Part shown: piece by piece, positions 37,199 through 50,216 of the stretch
Layout of the letters: every line of letters begins with the position of its first letter
How positions within the stretch are numbered: position 1 is the first letter of the stretch
Source of the DNA: Heterobasidion occidentale
Lineage: Eukaryota; Basidiomycota; Agaricomycetes; Russulales; Bondarzewiaceae
Length of the DNA: 64,000 nt
Assembly (NCBI GenBank): GCA_039111635.1
Contig: JBCAQO010000014.1
Coordinates: forward strand, 682,001 to 746,000
Direction: 5' to 3'
Notes under the pieces: generated by a model
Told to the model about the DNA's origin: nothing
Databases searched by the model: none
The model's input: only the letters and a program-made list of their open reading frames with translations
Position numbers and translations under genes: made by a program

Positions 37199-38166
37199 AA
37201 AGGCAATGTGCGCGCTCGAATGCTAGCGGCGAGCATCGGTAGATGAGATTCACCGTAGCGATTTCGTCAACTTCCGATGAGATAGTGGCCAGTTGTCGGT
37301 TGCCCGCACAAAGCTGCACAATGACTGGTGTGAAAGACATTAGACAAGATTTTGGAAAGCGATCGCTTGCCTACTACCTGGTGCACTTAAATGTGGGCCT
37401 TTCCGCTCCAACCTACTTCAATATGTCTGTAGTAACACTCTTTCAAGATGAGTAGGTTGGCGACAAACGAACAGGGAGCATGAGAGTCTATGAGAAAGGG
37501 TCTGAGAGACTTGTACTCCCCGACGTGACGTGCCTTCGAAAGTGTTTCGTCAGCCATTTTACGGTAACCATGTGGCCATTACACAAGAGACCAGGTCTGG
37601 CCGGGTACGAGCGAGCCCGGTAAACGTGGCCAGTTGCCGCCGCCGCCATCATCATCGGCTACGCTGCCCTTTGGCACTCCTTTGGCCATCTTTCCAATTT
37701 ATTTCATCAGCCTGTACACTTGTGCATGGCGTGCGCGTGCAGACTCGAGTTCCTGAACATCGATTCATCCAATGTTCATCCATCAACCTCTATCAACCTC
37801 TGTGATTGATGATCAGAGATGTTATTAGTGACTTCGCTGCCTGAAGTCCCCAGTTGGCATCAGCCATGTGCTCACAATGGGGATACTCCTGAAGTCGACC
37901 ACTGCCTCATGAATGAAACATGTTTCTTTTTTCTCTTTGCTACTAACAGTCGCTCATTGATGCCCTGGACCAGCTTCTCGAGGACCTCGTGGCCCGCATC
38001 AGCAATGTGCTCGACTCGGTCTCACTCCCCAAGTAGGGTTTGATGCGTAGGTTTGGGAGATTGCTGGTCCACAGCGCTTCTCATCAGCACTCAGGAAGTT
38101 CCCGTATATAAAGGTCTTCACACACATCATGGATAGGCGCCCTAATCTTTTTACGACCCCCCATCT
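37199..38166. other. Divergent intergenic region
   Basis: About 970 bp between the divergent ABC transporter and the first DUF6533 gene. No gene seen. GTATATAAAGG at about 38104 is a good TATA box for the DUF6533 gene, about 60 bp before its start. Confidence 0.45.
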
Positions 38167-39802
38167 ATGGCAGACCAGTCTGCAGTTCTGGTCGGCCTCC
38201 AGCACCTGAATATTGAGACTGTAAGTGACTCTCTTGCGTATGCGATATCATTGCTTCTGACACGACTTTCAGTATGTCAATGGTCCGTCAATCTTCTATC
38301 TTTGTTGTTGTCTGTCCACCTGATCGAAGCGATCTCAGCCTGTGCTGTAACGATTCTCGTAAGTTTATTCACCACAAACATTCAACCCGACGATACTGAT
38401 CTGGTCGTGAGCCCAGGCGTATGATTATCTTCTGACCTTACCATACGAGATCAAGTACATGTGGACTCAGAAGTGGAGCCTCATCAAAGTGTTGTTTTTT
38501 TAACTCGATACCCTGTATTTTTCGATACAGTCTGTGCTATTTATTGTGAGTCCAGTCGTGTCTCCTCTCAGAGATATACGTCCCTCATTTATTTGCAGTA
38601 CAACTCGGTCACAACCTTTCGGCTGAAGTTTGCCATGCCCTTTACAGTGCTACTGGATGTATGATGTTCATCAGTCTTGCGGTATCGTATAGGCGCTGAT
38701 TTGTGTCAGGGCTCATCATATTTGGGATCGCCGTTGCTGAAGGCTCGCCTGTTTTTTGCCGTGCATCGATTGTGCGCCAACTCATTGATTTTGAAAGGCA
38801 TCATCATCATGAGAACGTGGGCTATCTGGGGTCGGAAAAAATCCATAGGAATCTTCCTCATCTCCTTGTTCACCGCGTCTCTCATCACTGCATGTGTCTG
38901 TCTGGCTTTGTTTGAAAAGTCCACCCACTGTGAGTTCCCATACATCCCAGCTCAGAGCGACTCGGCGTTTCATTCTGAAACGCTTGATGCTAGTTGTTCC
39001 GATGTCAACTCTCGGCCCTCTGTCGACAGGCAAGGGATGCCTTGCCGACCGTGCAAATATAGATGTCATCGGGACCTACGCTAGTTTCACCGTGTTCGAC
39101 ACTGGTTCGTGTTTTGATCTGACTGTAGAAATGCGTGTTGAATACTGATGGCTCTACCAGTCATTGTTATTCTCACAGTCATCAAAGGCTTACAACTCAG
39201 AGAACGTAAGTTGCGTATACTATGCTTGCTTCGCAATCAACTGACCTCCTTCAGTTCATCCCTCACACTCCAATTTGTTTCTGACTCTATACAGAGATGG
39301 TAAGCCTATCTACTGTTGAGAGTATTGAACACATTTTGAAAGGCGTGCTTAGGAATGCTGTTCTACGTTACTCTTTTCGGTGTGTACTGGGATATGGCTG
39401 ATGGGAAACCTCCATTAACATTCTTAACAGTAATATCATTAATCAGCGTCGTAGTCATCGTGGCCGTCGCCGTGAGTGTGTCGTTACTTTTTGTGCTTCT
39501 ATCTGATCAATAACTTTGTTCTCGCAGACGGACCTGATGCTTCTTTTGCTCGGGTTTATATTCCTCCTTCTTTTGCGCCTTTCGTTGCGACTGACGCCTC
39601 CCCCTTCAGGCTGCAACGTGTATTGTACTCAGTCCTCTCGGCGCGTATCCTGTTCCACATACATCAAGCGGTCGAGCCTCCGCCGATGAGCTTTGCACAA
39701 AACGATTTGCCTATGAAATTCGCCGTGCATCGAACATCTCGGCAGACCCGAGGTACGTTGAGTCACCCTGATCGATCGCCCAAGTCTGCTGACTACGAAT
39801 GA
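38167..39802 (+). CDS. DUF6533 family membrane protein, copy 1
   Basis: Fungal integral membrane protein of unknown function (DUF6533 N-terminal region, about 6-7 helices). Exon 1 MADQSAVLVGLQHLNIET, then a tiny exon YVN, then CAVTILAYDYLLTLPYEIKY and MWTQKWSLIKVLFFLTRYP, the family core. Later exons: HNLSAEVCHALYSATG, IIFGIAVAE, IIIMRTWAIWGRKKSIGI, FLISLFTASLITACVCLALF, a Cys-containing luminal stretch, IDVIGTYASFTVFDT, and LQRVLYSVLSARILFHIHQA near the end. Intron positions match copy 2, showing tandem duplication. The last exon may end at 39802 or continue through an intron at 39750. Confidence 0.75.
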
Positions 39803-40818
39803 TGCGTAAAAAGATCGGACGAGTGCGAGCTGCTCGACAGATGTTGAGATGACCGTTTTTGATGTTTGATGGATTGTTGGAATTAGGGGAACATAATTGG
39901 ACTTCTTCACAATTCCACTGCCACAGATCAGCACAGATTTGCTCGTTTGACACATAGGACTCAGGAACATGTTGATAAACTTTTGTGAGCATGCAGCAGT
40001 AGCTGTGCTACCCCTCCCGCCGCGGAGCTCTCGGGGTGCGTTTCCATCTTTGCTGTTGCGGTGTCATAGGGTGTCATTGCCAAGCTGCCCTGTATACATA
40101 CGGGGATATTGGCGAAGGTTGGTGCTCCTTTAGTACACACTGACCTACACTTCTAGTGCCCGGCGCTCGCTGCTCGGATAACGTGGGACAGCGTGAGACT
40201 CGGGCTCAGTTGCTGTCACTCTGGTTTATCGATGTTCAGACGCTCTGCAGGAGTCTGTACAGTAGATCTCAGTCGAGCACTTGGACGGGAACAGATTCCT
40301 TGCGCCTTGGATAAGGAGACTGCCATCAAATTTTGCACGATCTCACACTGATCTCACTTTTCGATTTTGAATGGAGACCGGGACTGTTCTGCCGAGTGCG
40401 ATCAGATCAGAACCCCCAGAGATCAGAACCAACCAGGAACCTGAGGAACTTACCGCTACCAGTCCGCTACCCACCGGTGTTCACTCCTTGCTTGTGAGAG
40501 GTTATGGCATCGTCGCAGTTCCTTGCCCGATGTACCCCTTTGCTCTGATGCCATTGATTTGAGCGATGCTGGTTGGACTTTTGGTTGACCCGCACAATCA
40601 TATTCAGGAAAACCTTGTGGAGTTCAGGCTACGTGATTTACACTGATCTACAGTACTGCTTCGGACAGCCCGGCGAAACGCATGTTCAGCAATGAGCGCC
40701 CTTCGGCGATCGCAAATGATAATGGCAAGGTCATGTACGTGATCCATACAAAAAGGCACCCTCGCGGCGACAAACAGAGTTCACTCTCTGGTGACCGCAG
40801 TCAACTAGTCACTGCGCT
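39803..40818. other. Intergenic region between DUF6533 copies
   Basis: About 1 kb without a convincing gene. The stretch 40330-40700 has several short frames and the repeated pieces GATCAGAACC (about 40400 and 40420). Confidence 0.4.
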
Positions 40819-42521
40819 ATGTCCTCGCCCCCCGACCCATCTGAGGTCCTGCGTGGTTTGTCCCACTTGAATGTGGAGACGGTGTGTCTGTTATCCTCTT
40901 CGACATCTTTGTCTATACTCACATCGCGCTAGTACATTAATGGTGAGCTAAGATTACAAATTGAAGAAGACGAGCATCTTTTGACGAATTTCCCAGTCTG
41001 TGCTGTCGCAGTGCTGGTACGTCTCCCGTGCAGTTTGGATGCCGTTATCACTGTTCTAATGCCCATTTAGCTTTACGACTACCTTTTGACGTTGCATTAT
41101 GAAGTCAAATACATCTGGCCATCAAAATGGAGCCTATCCAAAGTCCTATTCCTCTGCACTCGATACCCGGCCTTTATTGATACGAGTCTAGTCATCTGGC
41201 GTGAGTTCATGAGGTCTCTGGTTTTGATGCACGAAAAACTCAAGTGTTGCCTCTTAGTTCAATTCGGGCACAACCTCTCACCCAATGTCTGTACAACATT
41301 GTACAATCTCATTGGCTGTAAGTTGGCAGCTGTCAGTCGAATTTCTCTGTCTCATCACCACTATCACACAGGGCTTATTATGTTCGGAATCGCCGTTGCT
41401 GAATGTCTGAAGCCTCCATTTTCCTGCTCGTCAAATTCTGACTTTGATCTATTTGGCTTTGCCAGGCATCATTATCTTGCGGACAGTAGCACTCTGGGGA
41501 GGCCAGCGGTCGATCAAGTGCAGCCTCCTGGCCATCTTCACCCTCACCTTCATCGCTGCCAGTGTTGCACTAGGAAAATTTCAAAGCACAACGCGATGTG
41601 AGCAGCTTGGGTTGTTGGAGTGCAATGTAGGGGCTCTGATGAGAATTTCTGCCCAGTCATTCCAACAGAGAGTCTAGGGAATTTCTCTACCGGCAAAGGA
41701 TGCCTTGTCGGGAAGGCGAGCATTGATGTGATTGGGACATACATCAGCTTTACGGTGTTCGACACCGGTGCGTTATTTTTTCTCACCCTCACAGGCTTGC
41801 ATTAACTCTTCGCGAAGTCATTGTCACACTCACGATGATCAAGGCTGTGAGACTGAGACGCCGTATGTTGCAAACATGATTTACTCTGCTTGTACTCAAA
41901 TGAGCTTCTGCAGTATCGCGCTCAAGCCTGGTCGAAACTTTGTACAGGGATGGTGAGTAATCATACACCCTTTCATGCCGCACTCCTGCAAAACTGAATG
42001 AAAATTTGAAGGCATGTTGTACTACGTGACGCTGTTCTGTGAGCATCCGTCAAATGTCCAACTTTGAGTCCTCTAATTCTGGCTTCAGTGTTTTCTTTCG
42101 TTAGCGTCGTGATCATCTTGGCGGTCGCTGTAAGTTTTGGCGTCAAATATTCTGTCTATGGGACTCATCTTTAACATTTATATCAGTCGGATTTGATGCT
42201 TCTATTGCTCGGGTAGGCCGGCAGTGTCATTTGAGTGTCATGTATCTTACCTCTGTTTAAGGTTCCAACGCTCTCTCTACTCCATCCTTTCTGGGCGCAT
42301 CTTACTGCATATTCACCGAGCTCGGGAGAAGGAGCCTTTTGACATGAAGTTGCCTCATCGCAGAGAGCGTGCCGGATCCTCAAGTGGGTGATGAAACAAG
42401 CTTCATCGAGGCTTGGGTCTATTCTGGTGCTAACACTCGTTCAACAGCTGCCTTCCAGGTTGATAGCATCCGCCGGGGGATAGAGATGGATTCATTCGAT
42501 GAACATAGACACGACCGATGA
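40819..42521 (+). CDS. DUF6533 family membrane protein, copy 2
   Basis: Paralogue of copy 1 in the same orientation. Exon 1 MSSPPDPSEVLRGLSHLNVET, tiny exon YIN, then VCAVAVLLYDYLLTLHYEV and KYIWPSKWSLSKVLFLCTRYP. Further exons: HNLSPNVCTTLYNLIG, LIMFGIAVAE, IIILRTVALWGGQRSIKCS, FSTGKGCLVGKASIDVIG, YISFTVFDT, ILAVA, SDLMLLLLG, FQRSLYSILSGRILLHIHRA, and a hydrophilic tail ending FDEHRHDR-stop at 42521. Exon sizes and splice phases parallel copy 1. The short VIW/QFGHN junction and some middle exons are inferred by comparison with copy 1. Confidence 0.78.
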
Positions 42522-43030
42522 TCACGACGATGTTTACTATGGGACGTCTGCTCTACATTAGTTGTAGGATAATATCAGTACTGTAGCACAGGATGATTGG
42601 GATGACGGGACTATCACTACGGAGTTTTCGGTTTCTCACTCTAAAACAAATTGGCTTGAATACGAGGCTTGAAGGTTGAACCGTATTCATGATCATGCTT
42701 GATTTACTCTTAAAAAGAAAGCATTCGGCTGCGAACGAACGTGTGCCATCGGGACATGCCAGGAGACAAGTGGAGACCAAAAGCGTAGCACAGTGAATAA
42801 ATCAGCATATCAAAACATAGACATCTTACACAACACAATCAAGAAGCCTGGCAAAAGATAAGACACCTATATAGAGCACTTCCTCGAAGTGAACCCTGTC
42901 AAGGAAATGACGCCTTTGCTTTTATTGGATGCATCTCAACATCATCGGATGCGTTCTGGAAGTCTGATTCTTCTGACAGGCCGTAGGAATCAATAGATGC
43001 GTTGTGAGACCAAAGATGAGTGGGGATGAG
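42522..43030. other. Convergent intergenic region
   Basis: Between the stops of DUF6533 copies 2 and 3. No gene seen. Confidence 0.4.
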
Positions 43031-44650
43031 TTAATAAAGAGAGTCAGAGTGCGCACCCAATGTTGCGGTAGTTTGAGGTGGAATTGCTGGCATGGGGGAC
43101 ATGAATTCCGACGCGTGCGATATTGCAGGGGTCTGACTCGCTTGGCGAATGTGAAGCAGGATCCGCGACGAGAGGACTGCATACAAGACACGTTGCATCC
43201 TATGCATATCGATAGGGGGATAACAAAGGTTTACCGGGCAACGCAAATGCAATGTAGGGAACGACGTACGTGACCAAGAGAATAACGAACTCAATCTGTA
43301 TGACTTGCAATCAGCATCCACCCGTTGTATCGAGCGGGAAACTCACATTCACTGCTAAGATGACGGCGATGCTGATAACAGAACATGCTAGCGTGGCCGA
43401 TAAATAATCACGATGAGACCTATGTGTAAACCATACCAAGCAGGGTGATATAATACAGTGTACCTAGATCACTCAGGTCAGATATTATGTTTGAGTGCGA
43501 TTGTAATTCACTAGCTCACCGTCCCGATATAACGTGTTCAGCAACTTGGAACGTGACAAATGAGCTAGGTAGAGTCAGTGCAACCCTCGAGACCAAGAAG
43601 ATAGATATATGCAACTCACAGTACCCGAGCTCATAAGCTTTGTAAAGACTGAGAGCAACAACGACTAGAACGCGCCATGAGCCTATGTCTGATGAAGAAC
43701 TGCCGGTCAGAAATTTGACGCACCAGAATCAAACACGATAAGGCATGTATATGCGCCCGCGACGACGTGGTTTGACTGAGTGATGAAACAACCTCTACCG
43801 TCCGAAAGAGCTCCCAACTCGGCCATGGGCACAACTACGTGTTGAACAGCTATCAAGAAAGAAGAAGCCCTGTGTGATAATTAAGACACTCACACTGCAA
43901 AGATATCAAAAAGCGGCGGACAAAGTAGCATGCAGGAATGAATGTTCCGACGAATGTGATCCCGAGTATATACGCAACGAATTGATTGCGGTCCCAAATA
44001 GCCCATGTTCGCAGCATGATGATCACTACGTATCAAAATCATGTGAACTAGGGAGTTATTCAGGTAAGAGCCAATCTTACCTTCAGCCGCAGCGACTCCA
44101 AACATAAACATCCCTAAAAACACCATCCAATAACCAAGTGAGCATGAAATTAATGGAGGAGAATATAATAACACTTACAACCAGTGACACTGAACAAAGT
44201 CGAACAGCTTGAAGGTGTCATCGCCGTGCTCGATTGAACTGTGTCAAAATATGATGATGTAAAGTCAGCGACATTCGAGGACCCACTCACGATATATGAT
44301 AATGACAGCTTCCACAAGTGCAGAATATCGAGTCGTGAAGAATAATGCCTTGACCCAGCTCCAGTTTGACCGCCAGATATAATTCACCTCCGCGTCGAAG
44401 GTCAATAATACGTCGTATCCCTATGTCACACTGAGATCCAAAGCTTGAAACAAGAGGAGGCAAGGGGAGACTTACAAAGACCGTTATGGCGCAAACTGTC
44501 ATTCGAACATGAGAAGTTGGTCAAGCTAACAGATCGCGATACTCTCTGAACGTCCTCACCATTTAATATCTGGAGGTTTCGAGATTAACACGGGGACTTA
44601 GATTGATTAAACTGGAAAACATGCCTTGTCAGTGGAAAGACGTTCTAAAC
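43031..44650 (-). CDS. DUF6533 family membrane protein, copy 3
   Basis: Third paralogue, on the opposite strand. Readable exons: VCAITVFGYDVLLTFDAEVN followed by YIWRSNWSWVKALFFTTRYS (about 44490-44310), MFMFGVAAAE (about 44105), DVPMAEL/GALSDGRGCF and HVVAGAYTCLIVFDS (about 43735-43830), VLVVVALSLYKAYELG, and QRVLYAVLSSRILLHIRQA, ending at 43031. The GRGCF...AGAY..LIVFD block aligns with GKGCL...IGTY..FTVFDT of copy 2. The 5' end is unclear: the VNLET exon-1 equivalent (about 44590) lacks the intron found in the other copies and runs into a stop in its own frame, so the start is either elsewhere or damaged. Confidence 0.65.
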
Positions 44651-44991
44651 TCTCCACAATCTCTTGTTGCACAGCAGAGGAGGCCATACTGGAGCAAGTT
44701 ACCTGGGGCCCCTAGGGATGGACATTCTAACGAGATATATACGATGTCTCTTGACACCGCGCTAGATCTCTGGTTACATAACGGGAGTGACACATTTTGG
44801 AAGTGGAATGCAAAGATGAGATCAATTAACAGAACAGGAAATAATTTATCGCAAGTTGGATGTGCAGACAGGGTGGAGGTGCTGATTCTGATTCTGAGCA
44901 GTGCGATGTTGTTGCGTTGTTGATCAATCAATTAGTAGTCCGGTGTGAGAAGATGGAGGTTCGCAAGTTGGCTTCGCCTGCGTGTGACTTT

Positions 44992-45020
44992 TCGTGACCC
45001 TCCGTGACCCTCCGTGATAG
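44992..45020. repeat. Short tandem repeat (CGTGACCCTC)
   Basis: Roughly three copies of a 10-bp unit, TCGTGACCCTCCGTGACCCT and onward. Confidence 0.6.
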
Positions 45021-46121
45021 TGGGTTGGAACACTCTATTGAGTGCGACGAGAGTGCGACGAGTATGCGACATTGGGCTACATTCGATCTCATTTGTTCCT
45101 CTTGGCATGCGTACGCTCCATTTATCGCCGTTTCTTATCTAGCTTTGCGGGGTCAACGTTTAGTATTCATCTCTTTAGACAAATACCTTCTTTACCGAAG
45201 CTATGCCAATTCAGTATGTATTCCGAGGTATTCCGCCCCCGTCCCCGCATTCAGGCAAACCGCTATTTCGTCTTTTTCAATCAGCTTTTGTGGATAATCG
45301 CCTTTTAGATTAGGTGTTTAGAAGTATCAAGAGCTCATGTTAGACGACGCCCTCAGATCTGCCAGCCCGTTCGTCGCCGAGCAGTCCCGACTCAACGCCC
45401 CAGTTTAGGGTCCACTCGCAATCCAAACAACATGTATATTAGGCGCGGTACGCTCTCTCCACTCGAATGCATTTCTTGTGAGTTGACCCCGTTATTAGGA
45501 AAGTCGATGCAAGATTGGTTTATGCACCCTTCTCGGCATTCATGAGACTTCACTCCGAGCTGTCGTCCTCTCTGGTCAGCTGGCCCCCCAGCCTCCCACT
45601 GCCTCCATTCTTTCGCGTCTCACAGTCCCTTTAAGGTCTATTGCTTCCTTCTAAACGATGCAATCTTTATGCATGACATCAGAAATCAAGCATTTGACTG
45701 TTGTAGCTGTTTATGCGCGCGCATCACAGGCTTCGCACCTGTCATGCTTACAACAGCGCTCGAGCCTGCCGAGATTCCCAAACCTGTTGTGTTTTTCTCG
45801 TCAGCCTGGGGAAACTACAGTGCTATGCTATCTTCGACTGATGCTCTTTGGAAATCTTGACGCGGATCCTGTGCTTCCAAGGAGAAACTGAAGTACCAAA
45901 TATAGATCTTGGGGCGTCGTCTTTCCTGAGGGAATGGAAGATGGTCGATCTCAAAATGGGGAACAGAGACTCGGGCATGGAGTCGATGACGGAGTCGGTG
46001 GCGGCACAGGGTAAAGGTGAACCGGTGAATCGCGACGGATGAAGCACGTAAGCATCTATTCACGATAGTAAACGATCTGAAGCATTTCATGGCCAAGGTT
46101 CGACCATTGAAATTTTGAAAA

Positions 46122-46165
46122 TTCAGGCCTTCAGGCCTTCAGGCCTCAGGTCTCAGGGGTTACAG
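46122..46165. repeat. Short tandem repeat (CAGGCCTT)
   Basis: TTCAGGCC repeated about three times, then CAGGCCTCAGGTCTCAGG. Confidence 0.6.
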
Positions 46166-46539
46166 GGGGTTACTCGTATTCTTGCCGCAACCTTGAACAA
46201 CGGGTCCCGCATAAGGTATGATTATATGATCGGGTACGATGCATTTAACGTTTGACGACAGGACCCGCTCGATTCTGACCCGCACGTCCGAGTAAATGCA
46301 TGCAATAGATCTTTATACACAAAACTCAATCTCATTTACTCACGACCACACGACATGCAGTAGTCTTAACAGCATGTCAATCAGACATTGACTGTAATAG
46401 AGCGGCTGCATTCCAAATATCTAGGCTGAACACAGAGATCCGAGAAGAATTTGAAGTGGAAAGCAGAGGAAACCTGGTACAAGACGCGATGTCTGACTTG
46501 ATAATATAGGGTGCAAGGAGCCTAGCCAGCTCAGTCAAC

Positions 46540-47469
46540 CTAGTACCCGGCCGCACCTGGCGCACTCGTCCCCTCCCGTCGCAAGCGCAAGAGCACCTCG
46601 CGGAACCTCGCCAGCTCTGTTGTACCCGGGCCTGCGCGCGCGAGGGTCTTGCTCTGCGAGTTCTGGAGTTCGATGAGCTCGCAGATCCGATCCCAAGTCG
46701 TGCCCTGCGAGAGTGCATCGGTCAAAGAGGCGACATATGTCGCCTCAGACTCCCTGCAGACAGCGTTCAATTAGGGGATATGGTAGAGCGAGCAGAGAGA
46801 GCGAGGACGCACTTGTTCTCCAAGATGTTGCGCTCCTTTTTCGTGTTGTATTCCTCGTAGAACTGGTCGATGGCACGTTCAGCTTTCGAGATGGTCTCTT
46901 GACGCTTGGCCTTCGAGGCCTCGTCCCGAGCGCGAATTTCTTCGGCCTGACGCTCTCGCCATTCTCTGATGGTTCGTTGAATGATGGTCTGTCTATCACG
47001 AGAGGGGTAGTAGACGTACCGGATGACCTCAGGTTCATCTTCCTCGATGTGCTGTGTCAAAATTGGCGTCGAAGAGAGCGCCGAAGGCTGTGGACGCGGT
47101 GCAAAAGGCGGAATCGCGCCAAATGTAGGCTGTGAAGAGGGCAAAGGGGCTACCTCCTGAAGGCTGCATTCCAACACTCCGTTCTGTTTGTTTGGCACAG
47201 ACACGTACCTCCGGCACACCAATATCAGGAAACTCGCTCTCGAACTTCTCAATCTCCCCATCCTCGTCACCTGTGACTTTTACATCCCTCACAGGCGCGC
47301 TATCGAAGTCGCCGAGGTCGAACCCGCCATCGAAATTCGGATTGGTCGCTGTGGGTATAATAGGGCCAGACGGGATGTCGCCGTCGCCGTCAAGAGAGAT
47401 GTCGGGGAAGGCGGACGCGGCGCGGTCGAAGTCAATTTCATCATTACCAGACGAGAGGAGGTCGGTCAT
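46540..47469 (-). CDS. CLC1: Clathrin light chain
   Basis: Regulatory subunit of the clathrin triskelion, acting in coated-vesicle formation. Exon 1 starts MTDLLSSGNDEIDFDRAASA at 47469, acidic and Gly/Asp-rich, ending FESEFPDIGVPE. Exon 2 holds the conserved helix that binds the heavy chain: VIRYVYYPSRDRQTIIQRT, then IREWRERQAEEIRARDEA, KAERAIDQFYEEYNTKKERN. Exon 3 ends with the C-terminal segment GTTWDRICELIELQNSQSK and LARFREVLLRLRREG, with stop at 46540. Domain order and a length of about 240 residues fit fungal light chains. It is divergent from GEP4, the two starts being about 170 bp apart. Confidence 0.93.
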
Positions 47470-47642
47470 GGCGGATACTGTATAATACGGGAATTATAGA
47501 CTTGAAGTTGGGTGAAACGCGTGTTGACGTTGCGGAGGCGGTGGAGAGGGTACAGCAGTGCGTGGGAACCAATCCCATATTCGCCGTTCACCTTCTCCGA
47601 CCACATCCCTCAAAAAAGGCCCCAACATTGGCCAGCTCTGCG
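47470..47642. promoter_or_regulatory. Short divergent promoter between clathrin light chain and GEP4
   Basis: Only 173 bp separate the two start codons, so the promoters must overlap. No clear TATA box. Confidence 0.45.
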
Positions 47643-48647
47643 ATGCCATTCAACTTACCTGGTGTACTGGTTCCCTTTCACATTCTCATCAACCCTCGCA
47701 TCATCCTGCCATCTATTGCAGTTGCAGGTGCGTATTGAGTCGTGCTTCGCGTATAGAGCCGTGACAGAGCACATCTCTTGCAGCAAGATATCCGCCAACT
47801 TGACTTTACCGCACTCAAGCGAGCTGGCTACCGTGGCGCAGTGTTTGACAAGGATAATTGTTTAGTGAGTTGTAACCATTTCTCGTCGCCGCCGACATTC
47901 AGACAATGTGTCGCCAGACTATCCCTCATGATGATGCACTGGTGCCAGAATTGCAGGTACGTGCCCACTATGGGTAGTCATTGACCACATACTCATATAC
48001 AAACATAGGAAGCCTGGCAGGAGTGTCAACAGACATTTGGTCCAGGGCACGTCCTTATAGTTAGCAACTCAGCCGGCACACGGGATGACCCTGGCCTACT
48101 CCAGGCGGAGTCTGTCACCCATCATCTTCGCACACCAGTGCTCCGCCACAAATCGTTGAAGCCCTCGTACAGCTGCGTGTGGGGTGTCCGGTCATACTTC
48201 GCCTCGCTTCCATCACCCGTACAGCCACACGACCTTGTGGTGATAGGTGATCGCATCTTCACTGACGTCGTCCTCGCAAGGCGACTGGCACCCCGTCCCT
48301 GGCCTTGGTCAAAAGGGCAACTCCTTGGGAAGGGGGAGAAGACGGAAGAGAAAACGGAAATGGTTGATGATCGCCGACAGAGTGGGCCACTGGCAATCTG
48401 GACAACGGGTGTTTGGAAGCGTGAAGCCACACTCATGCGTTGGGCAGAAAAGAAGCTGGTGGCCGCAGCCGAGTCTTGGATTCAGGGTGCAGAGGTGGGA
48501 CGAAGAACTATTGAAGCCAGGTTTGTGAAGCCCGTCACAGAGGCGAAAGTCGAGCCGGGGACTCGAAGTACGATGTGGTATGGGCTGATGAGCGCTGCTG
48601 CAGGCTGGGTCGGGAAGCAGTTGAGAACTGTAGTCCGTCGAGAATAA
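47643..48647 (+). CDS. GEP4: Mitochondrial phosphatidylglycerophosphatase (GEP4 type)
   Basis: HAD-superfamily phosphatase that dephosphorylates phosphatidylglycerolphosphate in mitochondrial cardiolipin synthesis. Exon 1 MPFNLPGVLVPFHILINPRI is the family N-terminus. Exon 2: DIRQLDFTALKRAGYRG, then AVFDKDNCL with the nucleophile Asp motif DxDx. Exon 3: TIPHDDALVPELQ. Exon 4: EAWQECQQTFGPGHVLIVSN, SAGT (motif II), HKSLKPS (motif III Lys), and VVIGDRIFTDVVLARRL (motif IV). After the HAD core there is a C-terminal amphipathic part ending AAAGWVGKQLRTVVRRE at 48647, and an inserted charged loop (GEKTEEKTEMVDD). GEP4 proteins are usually shorter; the extension is common in basidiomycetes. Confidence 0.92.
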
Positions 48648-49185
48648 TGCTGTAAAACAGCCAAGATTATCTTGCTTTGTCCTCTAGATATCTTGAAAAC
48701 TTAATAAATTTTATAAGTCGTTGCTCTAGCGCTCTTCCCCCTTGATATATATGCTCTCAACTGTCAATTTCAAGCTAGATGACGTCTTGGTTATATGAGG
48801 CGAACAGATGGACCTTCTTCGTTCCATGTTTTGCGAGCGGGGTTCCCTGCTAGCTCGTGTTCCAGATCTCTCATTGATACATGGAAATACTCATCACGGA
48901 CTATATTGTGTTTGACGAAGGGTGATACTAAAAACACAAGGATACAGGAGCAGAGAATCTGTAATATGAACTTTGTGAGACATCGAAAGCGATCTCAGAA
49001 AGAGTGTATAGAATTTTGATGTGTGGAAGGGGTCTATTACTACATCGAGTGGAGGATACATGATCAGCTTGTGTTACATGTTAGAGACGGAGTGGAGAGT
49101 GACTAGAAGTGGAAGGTATGTGAACCACAACGTGAGTGTCGAGTGCAACAAGGCGTGAAGCAAGCTTTCATTTTCGGCGGTCTAT
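48648..49185. other. Convergent intergenic region
   Basis: No gene seen between GEP4 and the end of the broken LRR-like gene. Confidence 0.4.
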
Positions 49186-50184
49186 CTAGTCCTCGTCGCT
49201 TAATTCGAGCCCTGAAATCTTTGATGAGCTTGAGCGAGCTGGGGCATACAGATGCACAGCAATGACAGAACTCACTAGGAATGGGCATTAATCTTGGTTC
49301 AGGACTAGCGAGAACCAAACTCGGACGATTCTTCAACATGACATCCGTCAACTTCTGCGCGAGCATCTGTGCTTCGTGCGCCTCGAGGAGATTGACTTTC
49401 TTCGCAACGTCAAGGTTGAATGACCATGTCTTCAAGTTCGGTAACCAATTGGAATTCAGGCCTCAGGGCCCACTCGAGCCAGTGATCAACATTTTCCGCC
49501 ATCTCTGGTTGGCCCCAGAAGCGGAAGTGTTCGAGATTTTGAGGAAGATGGTCCGGGAGGCGAACATAATCGGAAGGTTTTTCGTATTCGGACAGCCCGC
49601 TCATCGCCAGATCGAGCGAACGAAGCGTAGAGCAGTGCGACATGGCTTCAAGAATTTCTTGTGGAAAACTTGAATTTCTGTCACAGCCGTTCGTGCTCGA
49701 TATCTTGAGCTCCTCGAGAGAATTCAATACACCGTTCTTCGACATCTGGACAAACATGTCGAGCGCATCGTTCTCGAGGATGACCAGTCGTCGCAAAGAA
49801 GATCCAGCACCATACGCCGGGGGGATCCTCATATTACAGCAGACGTAGTATGTGAGAGAAGAGATGCGTTTCATGACCAGAGAATTCAGCTTGACGCCAG
49901 CGGCACCGTAAATCGACATGCTTTCCAAGGGCCATTACGTCTTCATTAAGTCTAGAGCGCCGATTTTGCATTCTTCGCAGCAACCGCATTCCAGCCCGAG
50001 ATGGCGTGGACGAAGGCCGTCGAGGACCTCCCAGGTGAGCCGACTGGGGAGCTCGTAGTTATCGAGCCCTACGAATCGCACCATATCTATTTGAGGGGTT
50101 TCGGTCGCGTCTCGGGTGACGATCTCACGTAGCTGCTCGCGGATGATCTCGTGCTCTGGTTCTTTGAAATCGTCCAACTCGTCT

Positions 50185-50216
<32 letters not shown>

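Larger units (their letters stand above)
44651..46539. other. Gene-poor region with short repeats
   Basis: Nearly 1.9 kb with no recognised gene. Holds two small repeats: CCTCCGTGA-type repeats near 44990-45015 (GTGACCCTCCGTGACCCTCC) and a CTTCAGGC run near 46125-46160. Open frames at 45004-45308 and 45658-45891 lack family resemblance. Confidence 0.4.
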
